64,000 nucleotides of DNA from Alphaproteobacteria bacterium LSUCC0684 (GTDB lineage: Bacteria > Pseudomonadota > Alphaproteobacteria > Puniceispirillales > UBA1172), in the NCBI GenBank assembly GCA_041228335.1, contig CP166130.1:706638-770637 (forward strand). Direction: 5' to 3'. Below are positions 35,393-43,164 of the stretch, in pieces. Positions within the stretch are counted from its first letter, which is position 1; every line of letters begins with the position of its first letter. A model generated the notes under the pieces. It was given only the letters and a program-made list of their open reading frames with translations, was not told the origin of the DNA and did no database searches. Position numbers and translations under genes: made by a program.

Positions 35393-36436
35393 TCAGGCGT
35401 CAAGGCGTAGCGGGTCTTTTGCATAAATACTGCCGACGTCTTCTCCGGCCCAGTTCTTGAGGCCCGGACGGAAGAAGGGCCTAACCTCATCGGGGTGATC
35501 ATAGCCAAGGGCATGGATCACCGCGCCGATGGCGACTTCAGCCCCGCGTTTGTTTCCGTCTCTTGTCTTGACCATCAGGCCCAGCCCAAGTTCATGGAAC
35601 GCCGCCGCAAACACGCCTTCGGCACCTGTCTTGGCGGTGATTGCTGCGCCATAGCTCCGGGAAATCGCCGTGCAGGCGCGTCCGGTGCCGGCAATCATCT
35701 CAGGCGCAGCGGCGATGCTGTCGCGGATAAGGGCGCAGGCCTTCTCCCGTCTTTCAGGGATGACGCCGCCACCGGCAAAGAGAGCGAAGGCCCGGGCCCA
35801 GTTACCGAGCGGGCCGCTCAATGCAGGGGCACCGCAGCCATCAATTCCATGTGGATGGGCGGCAAGGTCTGTGCCGGTCATGGCCTCAAGGATGCCTAGG
35901 ATACGCTGCTGCACCGGGTGGCTCAGCGCGTTATACCCTTCAAGCGAGGCACCCATGATGCGGGCAAGCACCAGCATGCCCGCATGTTTGCCGCTGCAGT
36001 TGTTATGAAGCCTCGTCGGGGTCTCCATCATCCTTGCCTGGGCAATCGCCGTGGGCTGATCCAGTGACCAGTGGGCGCCGCAGACAAGAGCGGCCGGGTC
36101 GATGCCAAACCGATCAAGCAGATTTGCTGCCGCCTCGACGTGGCGCGGTTCGGCGTTATGGCTTGCGGTGATCAGTGCTATCTCTTCCGCGGATAGATGA
36201 TGATGGCCGGCGCTTTCCATCACCGTTTCGGCAAGAGCAATGCTCTGAAGCGGTTTCATGGCCGAACGCGGGAAAACCGGACGTTCAATATCTCCGAGAC
36301 CGAGAAGAACATGGCCATCGCCATCTACAAGGGCGATATCGACATCGTGCACGCTTTCTTCGGCATCGCCACGGGTCACGACAATTCGGAGCGGATCGGG
36401 TGAAATCAGGGGGAGTTCAATTCGTGGATTGCGCAT
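35393..36436 (-). CDS. L-asparaginase II (PF06089 type)
   Basis: A 347-residue asparaginase of the family first described in rhizobia, unrelated to the classic bacterial type. It has PVFPRSAMKPLQSIALAE, ITASHNAEPRHVEAA, HNNCSGKHAGML and DGCGAPALSGPLGNWARAF. It lacks a signal peptide, so acts in the cytoplasm, releasing aspartate and ammonia. The gene is divergent from the dehydratase at 36600 and convergent with the cytochrome, and appears monocistronic. Confidence 0.9.
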   Translation of the reverse strand: MRNPRIELPLISPDPLRIVVTRGDAEESVHDVDIALVDGDGHVLLGLGDIERPVFPRSAMKPLQSIALAETVMESAGHHHLSAEEIALITASHNAEPRHVEAAANLLDRFGIDPAALVCGAHWSLDQPTAIAQARMMETPTRLHNNCSGKHAGMLVLARIMGASLEGYNALSHPVQQRILGILEAMTGTDLAAHPHGIDGCGAPALSGPLGNWARAFALFAGGGVIPERREKACALIRDSIAAAPEMIAGTGRACTAISRSYGAAITAKTGAEGVFAAAFHELGLGLMVKTRDGNKRGAEVAIGAVIHALGYDHPDEVRPFFRPGLKNWAGEDVGSIYAKDPLRLDA

Positions 36437-36599
36437 GATGGTTCAGGTGAGGTGCTGTTCAATGCCTGAGTATGTAACCTGCCTGCCTCGCATGTCCATG
36501 GTGAAAATTGATTTGCGCCTTGCCCGATCGTGCCAGCCGGGATGGGTTGTGCCCATGCCTTAACCAAACTAGGATATCCCCGATGGGAGGGGAAGTGCC

Positions 36600-37616
36600 A
36601 TGACGTTGAACAATCAGCCGGACCTGAGCGATATTCTGAAAGCTCGAAAGGCCATTTCCGGGGTGGCTGACCAGACACCGCTCATCCCGTCGCCGTTTTT
36701 TTCCGGCCGGGCCGGAGGGGATTTCCTTCTCAAGCTGGAAAATATGCAGCCCATAGGGGCGTTCAAGATCAGGGGTGCCATGACCGCGGTCAATGCTCTG
36801 CCAGCCGATGCCAGGGGCGTGATCTGCTGTTCAACCGGCAATCATGGCCGCGGCGTTGCCTATGCCGCCCGAATGCGCGGCCTGCCGGCAGTGATCTGCA
36901 TGTCGTCGCTGGTGCCCGAAGTCAAGGTTGAAGGAATAAAAGCGCTTGGGGCGGATGTCCGCATCATCGGGGAAAGCCAGGATGATGCCTGGGCCTTGTC
37001 GGAACAGCTTGCCAGAGAAGAGGGCCTCGTTGAAATATCACCTTTCGATGATCCGCATGTCATAGCCGGGCAGGGAACAATCGGGCTTGAAATTCTCGAA
37101 AGCCGGCCGGATCTGGAAACACTGATTGTGCCGGTTTCAGGTGGCGGGCTCATCGGCGGCATTGCTCTTGCGGCCAAGACCATCAAACCTTCGATTAGCG
37201 TCATCGGGGTGAGCATGGATCGCGGGGCGGCCATGCACGCAAGTCTTGCTGCCGGAAAGCCGGTGGATGTGGACGAAGTCGCAAGCCTTGCGGACAGTCT
37301 GGGTGGAGGTATCGGGGCCGACAACCGCTACACGCTTGATCTCTGCCAGCGATATGTGGATGAGCTCTTGCTGGTAAGCGAAGAGGAAATCTATCACGCC
37401 ATGCAGGCGCTATTCTATGAAGACCGGATCGTGGCCGAAGGGGCCTGTGTTGTGGGGCTTGCCGCGCTTCTTTCAGGCAAACTCCCGGGGCTCAAAACTC
37501 CTGCTGCAGCTATCATTACGGGCCGCAATCTCAACATGAAAATCTTTGCCGATATCATCGAGGGGCGTGATGTTGTTCTCGGCGAGAAGGTGATCAGGGG
37601 GAAAGCATATGCGTGA
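36600..37616 (+). CDS. PLP-dependent threonine/serine dehydratase-family enzyme
   Basis: A 338-residue type II fold PLP enzyme. AFKIRGAM holds the PLP lysine (about residue 57), STGNHGRGVAYAAR binds the phosphate, and VSGGGLIGGIALAAK is the second phosphate-binding loop. It lacks the C-terminal regulatory domain of biosynthetic IlvA. It overlaps the next gene by eight bases. That gene encodes an ornithine-cyclodeaminase-fold protein. The same pair occurs as EutB and EutC of ectoine and hydroxyectoine use, so this is a candidate EutB; a catabolic threonine or serine dehydratase is equally possible. Confidence 0.88.
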   Translation: MTLNNQPDLSDILKARKAISGVADQTPLIPSPFFSGRAGGDFLLKLENMQPIGAFKIRGAMTAVNALPADARGVICCSTGNHGRGVAYAARMRGLPAVICMSSLVPEVKVEGIKALGADVRIIGESQDDAWALSEQLAREEGLVEISPFDDPHVIAGQGTIGLEILESRPDLETLIVPVSGGGLIGGIALAAKTIKPSISVIGVSMDRGAAMHASLAAGKPVDVDEVASLADSLGGGIGADNRYTLDLCQRYVDELLLVSEEEIYHAMQALFYEDRIVAEGACVVGLAALLSGKLPGLKTPAAAIITGRNLNMKIFADIIEGRDVVLGEKVIRGKAYA

Positions 37617-38580
37617 TGTACTGATCATCAGTGAAGAGCAATTGCGCCGGAAGATCTCGCTTGACCGCAAGATGGTTGATCTCATCGAAGGCGCGTTTGA
37701 GCAACTCGCCGCCGGCAAGGTTATCCAGCCACCGATCCTTTCCATGGCCTTGCCCGAGGTCAATGGCGAGGTCGATGTCAAGACAGCCTATATCCCAGGG
37801 CTCGACGGGTTCGCCATCAAAATCTCGCCCGGGTTTTTCAACAACCCCTCCCTTGGTCTGCCCAGCCTGAACGGGCTGGTGGTTTATTTCGCGGCAGATA
37901 CGGGGCTGGTCAAGGCGGTCATCCTGGATAATGGCTATCTGACGGATATCCGCACCGCGGCCGCCGGGGCAGTGGCGGCGCGTCATCTGGCGCCGTCATC
38001 CGTGACAACAGCTGGCGTGATCGGCACCGGCGTTCAGGCACGACTCCAGGCCCGGGCAGCTTTTCTTGAACGTCCCTTTGTCCATCTTCTCATCCATGGA
38101 AGATCACGTGAGCGGGCCGAAACCTGCGCCAGTGATTTGGCGGATGACTTCAAGGATAAAGGCGTCAAGGTCAAGGTGGTCGACGAGGCCGAAGAACTGG
38201 TCAGGGAAAGCCAGTTTGTCATCACGACCACGCCATCATCTTCACCGCTGATCAAGGCGGAATGGCTTCACCCCGGGCTTCATATCACGGCGATGGGATC
38301 AGATCAGCATGAGAAGAATGAACTGGACCCGATGATTTTGGGGCAGGTGGATTGCTATTGCTGCGATGTCATTGCCCAGGCCCGGTTGCTCGGGGAGTTG
38401 CGCCCGGCACTTGAAGCCGGCATATGTGATGAGAGCATTGCGGTGGAACTGGGTGCCGTGATCGCCGGTGATGCACCAGGCCGCAAGGATGATGCGTCAA
38501 TCACGGTGGCGGATCTGACCGGCACGGGTGCCCAGGATACGGCCATCGCCACCCATGCCTTCCGCCTCTTCAATGGCTGA
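37609..38580 (+). CDS. Ornithine cyclodeaminase / mu-crystallin family protein
   Basis: A 323-residue NAD(P)-binding protein. It has the family's LDRKMVDLIEGAFEQLA start, the AVKISPGF-like strand (FAIKISPGFFNN), DIRTAAAGAVAARHLAP, the Rossmann loop GVIGTGVQA and the AMGSDQHEKNELDP region. Such proteins are cyclodeaminases, ketimine reductases, alanine dehydrogenases or EutC. Coupled translation with the dehydratase suggests the two act in one pathway, perhaps on an imine intermediate. No ectoine hydrolase (DoeA) or deacetylase (DoeB) is in view. Confidence 0.87.
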   Translation: MRDVLIISEEQLRRKISLDRKMVDLIEGAFEQLAAGKVIQPPILSMALPEVNGEVDVKTAYIPGLDGFAIKISPGFFNNPSLGLPSLNGLVVYFAADTGLVKAVILDNGYLTDIRTAAAGAVAARHLAPSSVTTAGVIGTGVQARLQARAAFLERPFVHLLIHGRSRERAETCASDLADDFKDKGVKVKVVDEAEELVRESQFVITTTPSSSPLIKAEWLHPGLHITAMGSDQHEKNELDPMILGQVDCYCCDVIAQARLLGELRPALEAGICDESIAVELGAVIAGDAPGRKDDASITVADLTGTGAQDTAIATHAFRLFNG

Positions 38581-38645
38581 GGCGCCAAAGATGTCGGAAT
38601 TTTCTCAGAATTGGGACAAAATCCGCACTGATTTCGCTAAATTCC

Positions 38646-38677
38646 TTGACACGCCGCATGATATCTTGGTGTGATAT
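38646..38677 (+). promoter_or_regulatory. Possible promoter of the solute-binding protein gene
   Basis: A perfect -35 TTGACA at 38646-38651 is followed by TGATAT at 38672-38677. The 20-base spacer is long, so the -10 assignment is unsure. A small GGGG/CCCC hairpin lies at 38689-38701 in the leader. Confidence 0.35.
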
Positions 38678-38730
38678 GTATCAAGTAAGGGGATGAACCC
38701 CGACAGTACACAGAATTGGGAGAATTTATT

Positions 38731-39849
38731 TTGAAAATGTCTGTAAAAACCATAGTGGCTTCGGCTGCGCTGGCTTCGATGACATTGGCTGCCTCTGCTA
38801 TGGCTGAGGTCAATGTTGTTTCTTGGGGTGGCGCATATACCGCATCCCAGCAGAAGGGGTATGAGCCAACCTGGACTGGTGAGAAAATCAACTGGATCAA
38901 CTACAATGGTGGTCTTGGTGAAGTCCGCGCTCAGGTTGAGTCCGGCAATGTTCAGTGGGATATCGTTGACGTTCTTCCTGGCGAAGCCCGGGTTGGTTGT
39001 GACGAAGGCCTGTTTGAAGAAATTCCGGATGAGTATCGTCTGCCAACTCCAGATGGCGTGCCGATGTCTGAAGACCTGATGGTTCCGCTGCCAAACAAAT
39101 GCGTGGTGCCGCAGATCTGGTGGTCCTATGCTGCCTTCTTCAGCGAGAAAGACTATCCCTCAAACGGCCAGACCAAGCACCAGAAATCCTTCGGGATTCA
39201 GCCTTCAACCATCGCAGATTTCTTTGACGTGGAAAAATTCCCCGGCAAGCGTGGCATCCACACCTGGGGTAACGCACTCATCGAAATGGCGCTGGTTGCC
39301 GATGGTGTCGCCATTGACGAAGTCTATGACGTGATGGATACCGCGGCCGGGATCGATCGTGCTTTTGCCAAACTTGATACCATCAAGGACCATGTTGTCT
39401 TCTGGTCATCCGGTGCCAAGCCGCTTGAACTGGTTGCTTCCGGTGAAGTGGCCATGTCACTTGCCTATAACGGACGTATTGGTTCCGCGATCCTCAACGA
39501 TGGCCAGCCTTTCGTGACCATCTGGGACGGTCAGGTGCTCGAAGAGGAATGGCTGGTTGTTGTTAAAGGTGCTCCGAACAAGGAAGAAGCCTTCAAACTG
39601 GCAGCACATATGTCTTCAACCGAGGCACAGGCTGAACAGGCTCGTTACATCAACTATGGTCCGATGCGGAATTCCGCGCTGAAGATCATCGAAGCTGGTG
39701 AGCCATGGTTCAACACCGGTGCCCGCATCCTTGAGCATATGCCGAACCGCGCCGAAGTTAACGATCGGACAATCATTGCCGATCCGGACTGGTGGGCAGA
39801 TAACGGCGCTGAAATCTCCGAGCGTTTCAACGCCTGGATGGCTCAGTAA
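38731..39849 (+). CDS. ABC transporter solute-binding protein (spermidine/putrescine-like family)
   Basis: A 372-residue periplasmic binding protein of the PotD-like class. It has a signal peptide (TIVASAALASMTLAASAMA), then VNVVSWGGAYTASQQKGY, the family opening, and LAYNGRIGSAILNDGQPF in the second lobe. TTG at 38731 fits GGGAG at 38718-38722 (eight bases), better than ATG at 38737. Codon choice is unlike its neighbours: more GGT, GTT, GCT and CTG, as in highly expressed genes. No permease or ATPase is adjacent, and a strong terminator follows, so it is monocistronic. Polyamines, amino acids or amines are likely ligands. Confidence 0.88.
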   Translation: MKMSVKTIVASAALASMTLAASAMAEVNVVSWGGAYTASQQKGYEPTWTGEKINWINYNGGLGEVRAQVESGNVQWDIVDVLPGEARVGCDEGLFEEIPDEYRLPTPDGVPMSEDLMVPLPNKCVVPQIWWSYAAFFSEKDYPSNGQTKHQKSFGIQPSTIADFFDVEKFPGKRGIHTWGNALIEMALVADGVAIDEVYDVMDTAAGIDRAFAKLDTIKDHVVFWSSGAKPLELVASGEVAMSLAYNGRIGSAILNDGQPFVTIWDGQVLEEEWLVVVKGAPNKEEAFKLAAHMSSTEAQAEQARYINYGPMRNSALKIIEAGEPWFNTGARILEHMPNRAEVNDRTIIADPDWWADNGAEISERFNAWMAQ

Positions 39850-39892
39850 CATCAGGGATAAACCGCAAGGTTTAAAATGATCTGAAACAAGG

Positions 39893-39921
39893 GAAGGGGC
39901 AGTAATGCCCCTTCTTTTTTT
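39893..39921 (+). terminator. Strong rho-independent terminator
   Basis: Eight-base stem GAAGGGGC/GCCCCTTC around AGTAAT, followed by seven T residues. It ends the solute-binding protein transcript, 43 bases after its stop codon. Confidence 0.92.
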
Positions 39922-40014
39922 GCCTGCGAGGCGGGATATCCGGCAAGTCTCTGCACCTGCATGACGCACCGCTCTGCAGGTGGATGATTTTTCGCTTGAA
40001 AGAAATGCCGGGTC

Positions 40015-40476
40015 ATGAAAGAACCTCAACCGGAACAGGTTGAGGATGAAATCATGGCCAAGCGTTCGCAAAACAGACCCGGGACTGTGCCTCAGCCCGC
40101 ATCCGGGTCCGGCCTGCCAAATGAATCAAAGATCATCATTGGCGACTCCCCGATCCATGGCCAGGGTGTTTTCGCCGCTGTTCCGATCAGGAAAGGCGAG
40201 GTGATTGAACGCTGCCCCTATATCGTGATTGATGATGATGATCTTCAGGAAGAAAATCGCCTGAATGACTATCTTTTCACCAGCCCGGATGCCAAGACGG
40301 ATTACCTTGTCGTGATGGGATATGGCATGATGTACAATCACTCCTCCGATGCCAACTCGGAATGGGAAATAGACGAGGATAATCGCTTCGTCCGTTTCTC
40401 GGCGCTTCGGGATATTGAGCCGGGCGAGGAGATCTTTCAGGATTACGGCGAAGAATACTGGAAGACGAGAGAATAG
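40015..40476 (+). CDS. SET-domain protein
   Basis: A 153-residue SET protein, a fold of lysine methyltransferases using SAM. The marks are SPIHGQGVFAAVPIRKGEVIE, the GYGMMYNHSSDAN motif, where NHS is the conserved cofactor site, and LRDIEPGEEIFQDYGEEYW, which holds the catalytic-tyrosine loop. Bacterial versions of this size have few proven substrates. An ATG at 40054 has a better ribosome site (GAGGATGAAATC) and would remove 13 residues, so the true start may be there. It precedes IS copy 3 by 124 bases. Confidence 0.85.
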   Translation: MKEPQPEQVEDEIMAKRSQNRPGTVPQPASGSGLPNESKIIIGDSPIHGQGVFAAVPIRKGEVIERCPYIVIDDDDLQEENRLNDYLFTSPDAKTDYLVVMGYGMMYNHSSDANSEWEIDEDNRFVRFSALRDIEPGEEIFQDYGEEYWKTRE

Positions 40477-40600
40477 CCCCAGCCAGTTTGTTCGGAATTG
40501 ATCCCGCCATTCCAGAACGGGTGCTGAAAGAAATTCGCTCACCTGTCCCTTGAAGGGAATTTTGTTCTTCAAAACCGGTGAAATGAGAAAAATTTTGTTT

Positions 40601-41309
40601 GGGGCTGTACCAGATAACTAGCCCATATGTTTGTTAACCCATTGTTTGACTTGTTTTAATTGCGTCTGTGGTGATGGGTTGTTGAATCGCCACTCGCACT
40701 CCTTTAAAAATAGCGGAAAATGCTTGGCAGGAATACCGTTAAATTTACGCATATGCCGTTTCGCCTGGTTCCAGAAGTTCTCAATGCCGTTAATGTGGTT
40801 TTTCTTATCTGCAAACAATACTGAATGATTAATGCGGTAATGCTTAAATTCAGATACATCAAGGACATTGTATCCACGCCAGCAATCTGAATATACGATG
40901 CTATCAGGCATAATACGATCTTCTATGATAGGTATAAGCGTTTGACCTGACGCATCTGGAATGATCTGTGTGTAAACCTTACCGCCACGTTTGAGGATAC
41001 CAAACACAGGAACTTTGCCCGCAGAACCTCGCCCGCGTTTGCCTTTACGTGTGCCTCCAAAGTAACTCTCATCCACCTCAAATTCACCTGAAAGCACATC
41101 GTTATTTTGCGTCTCAAGGGCGATGATTTCCCGCAGACGATGAAAGTAATATGCTGCTGTTTTGAAGTTTACACCCACCAAATCAGCGGCACATCTCGCC
41201 GTCGTTCCCGCAACATAATGCTCCATCAATTTAGTCTGCTTCAATCGGCTTAATCTGCTCTTTCTCATCACTATACCTATAACTTGTACTAGTTATCTGG
41301 TACAGCCCC
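40601..41309 (-). mobile_element. IS1595-family insertion sequence, copy 3 (709 bp)
   Basis: The same element as at 6237 and 9228, with terminal repeats beginning GGGGCTGTACC. It has a perfect 8-bp target duplication TTTTGTTT (40593-40600 and 41310-41317). It sits outside the island, 80 bp upstream of cysG. Confidence 0.95.
40618..41271 (-). CDS. IS1595-family transposase, copy 3
   Basis: A 217-residue intact transposase differing from the other two by one residue, Leu for Ile in HFPLFLKECE, caused by one base (plus-strand G at 40713 in place of T). All catalytic residues are kept. Confidence 0.95.
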   Translation of the reverse strand: MMRKSRLSRLKQTKLMEHYVAGTTARCAADLVGVNFKTAAYYFHRLREIIALETQNNDVLSGEFEVDESYFGGTRKGKRGRGSAGKVPVFGILKRGGKVYTQIIPDASGQTLIPIIEDRIMPDSIVYSDCWRGYNVLDVSEFKHYRINHSVLFADKKNHINGIENFWNQAKRHMRKFNGIPAKHFPLFLKECEWRFNNPSPQTQLKQVKQWVNKHMG

Positions 41310-41389
41310 TTTTGTTTTTAGCACCTGTTTAGAGATTTCATGCTTGATGAATTGCTGTTTCCTTTGCGTGAAAGGACAGGCAGCATCCG

Positions 41390-42856
41390 ATGAATTATTT
41401 TCCAGTTTACATGCAGATGAACGGCCGTCAGGTGCTATTTGTGGGCAGTGGTTTGATCACCCTCCCCAAGATCCGGCTGCTGTCCAAAACCTCGGCCGAT
41501 CTGGTCCTCTTCGGGTCTGTCACGGACCCGAATCTCGCACAACTCGTGCGGGACGGGCGGCTTGGTCACCATGACCGTTCAGTCTGTCCGGAGGACTGCG
41601 CCGAGGCTGTCTTTGCCTATATCGGCAGTGATGACGTGGTTGAACGCGATGCCGCGATCAGCGTCTTTGAAGCGACTAATCTGCCGTATTGCGTGATCGA
41701 TGACAAGGAAAGATCACGTTTTATCACGCCTGCCCTCGTGGACAGAAATCCGGTCATGATCGCCATAGGTTCGGAGGGAACATCACCGGTGCTGGCGCGC
41801 CGGATCAAGAGCCAGATCGAGATGCTGCTTGATCACGATACAGGCCTGCTGGCAGGCATCATGGGGGCATTCCGCCCCGAGGTGGAGACACTTGCCCCGG
41901 GAACGGCACGGCGACAGTTCTGGGGGGAATTTCTTGACCGGGTGGTCCCGTCTATCCGTAGCAAGAGCACGGCGCAGGGCAGCACGGCATGGGCCGCGGT
42001 CTATGAAAAAGGGTTGCGTGATCTGCTCGGCAAACACCTGCATGCGGGTAAGAGTGATGGAGAGACCCTGCACATCCATCCGGTTCAATTCGTCGGTGCC
42101 GGGCCGGGGGATCCTGATCTTCTGACCCGCAAGGCCATAAAGGCCATGGATGATGCCGATATCGTCCTTCATGATCGTCTTGTACCCGGTCCTGTCCTTG
42201 AACTCTGCCGACGTGAAGCAGAGATTGTCGAGGTTGGCAAAACAGGCTTTGGTCCTTCCTGGACGCAGGATGATATCAACGCGCTTATCATTGAAAAAGC
42301 ACGGGCCGGGCATCGTGTTGTCCGGCTGAAATCCGGAGATGCGGGAATCTTTGGACGCCTCGATGAAGAGATTGATGCCCTGCATGTAGCTGGGCTTGCG
42401 TTTGAGATTATCCCGGGCATCACCGCGGCGGCAGCAGCAGCAGCGGATATGGGGGTCTCGCTCACCCGCCGTGGCCGCAATCAGGCCGTGCATCTGATCA
42501 CGGGCCATGACCGTGAGGGGTTTGCTGATCAGGACTGGCGGCGTCTCGCAAAACCAGGCTCGGTTGCCGCGATTTACATGGGCATGCGTGCGCTTCCCTA
42601 TATCCGCAGCCGGTTGATGATGCAGGGAGCACATCCCGCAACACCGGTCACCATTGGTCAATCGGTAGGGCATGCGGGGGAAAAATGGCTGGCGACAACC
42701 TTGGCGGCGATGGTGGAAGACAGCGCGGATCAAGGCCTGAAGGGCCCCGCCGTCGTTCTTTATGGTCTTGAGCCCCATGCAAGCAGGCTGGAGCAGATCA
42801 TGCCTGTTTCAGGTCCTGAAATGCACGACTCCGTTGAGTTGCGGGAGATCGGTTGA
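41390..42856 (+). CDS. cysG: Siroheme synthase CysG
   Basis: Makes siroheme for sulfite reductase. Residues 1-200 are the CysG N-terminal part, precorrin-2 dehydrogenase and ferrochelatase (MNYFPVYMQMNGRQVLFVGS, SPVLARRIKSQIEMLL). Its nucleotide loop is VGSGLITLPK rather than the usual GGG with Ala/Lys, a small divergence. From about 230 the SAM-dependent uroporphyrinogen III methyltransferase follows (VGAGPGDPDLLTRKAIKAM, HDRLV, AGIFGRLDEE, HLITGHDREG). The stop overlaps the DUF2849 start by one base. IS copy 3 lies 80 bp upstream, so the promoter must lie within that gap or in the IS. Confidence 0.92.
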   Translation: MNYFPVYMQMNGRQVLFVGSGLITLPKIRLLSKTSADLVLFGSVTDPNLAQLVRDGRLGHHDRSVCPEDCAEAVFAYIGSDDVVERDAAISVFEATNLPYCVIDDKERSRFITPALVDRNPVMIAIGSEGTSPVLARRIKSQIEMLLDHDTGLLAGIMGAFRPEVETLAPGTARRQFWGEFLDRVVPSIRSKSTAQGSTAWAAVYEKGLRDLLGKHLHAGKSDGETLHIHPVQFVGAGPGDPDLLTRKAIKAMDDADIVLHDRLVPGPVLELCRREAEIVEVGKTGFGPSWTQDDINALIIEKARAGHRVVRLKSGDAGIFGRLDEEIDALHVAGLAFEIIPGITAAAAAAADMGVSLTRRGRNQAVHLITGHDREGFADQDWRRLAKPGSVAAIYMGMRALPYIRSRLMMQGAHPATPVTIGQSVGHAGEKWLATTLAAMVEDSADQGLKGPAVVLYGLEPHASRLEQIMPVSGPEMHDSVELREIG

Positions 42857-43164
42857 TGGCAGGAAAAGTCATTACAGCAAATACGTTTGACCGTGGCGCG
42901 GTTGTCTATCTCGGGGCGTCGCGTTGGGTCAGCGAGATTGCCGAAGCACGGGTTTTCACTACTGATGAAGAGGTGGAGGAATCTCTCCGAAACGCAAATG
43001 CCATGCCGGACCGTCTGATCGGTGCTTACGCGATCGAGGTACGCGTGATTGGTGATGCGATTTCGCCTCTATCGGTGCGTGAGCGCATTCGGGCTCTCGG
43101 GCCGGGCAACTATTACCATGGCAAGCAAGCCGGTGATGAGGCTGAACATGTATCAGTATACTGA
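42856..43164 (+). CDS. DUF2849 protein of the sulfite reduction cluster
   Basis: A 102-residue protein matching DUF2849: MAGKVITANTFDRGAVVYL, AEARVFTTDEEVEESL and a C-terminal PLSVRERIRALGP. The family is typical of alphaproteobacterial clusters between cysG and cysI. Its role is unknown, probably in sulfite reductase assembly or as a partner. ATG at 42856 overlaps the cysG stop, and it overlaps the cysI start by 17 bases. Confidence 0.87.
   Translation: MAGKVITANTFDRGAVVYLGASRWVSEIAEARVFTTDEEVEESLRNANAMPDRLIGAYAIEVRVIGDAISPLSVRERIRALGPGNYYHGKQAGDEAEHVSVY

Noticed and set aside
43049-43147. N-terminal extension of the sulfite reductase frame
   Set aside because: Lies inside DUF2849; the ATG at 43148 has a proper ribosome site and gives the usual family start.
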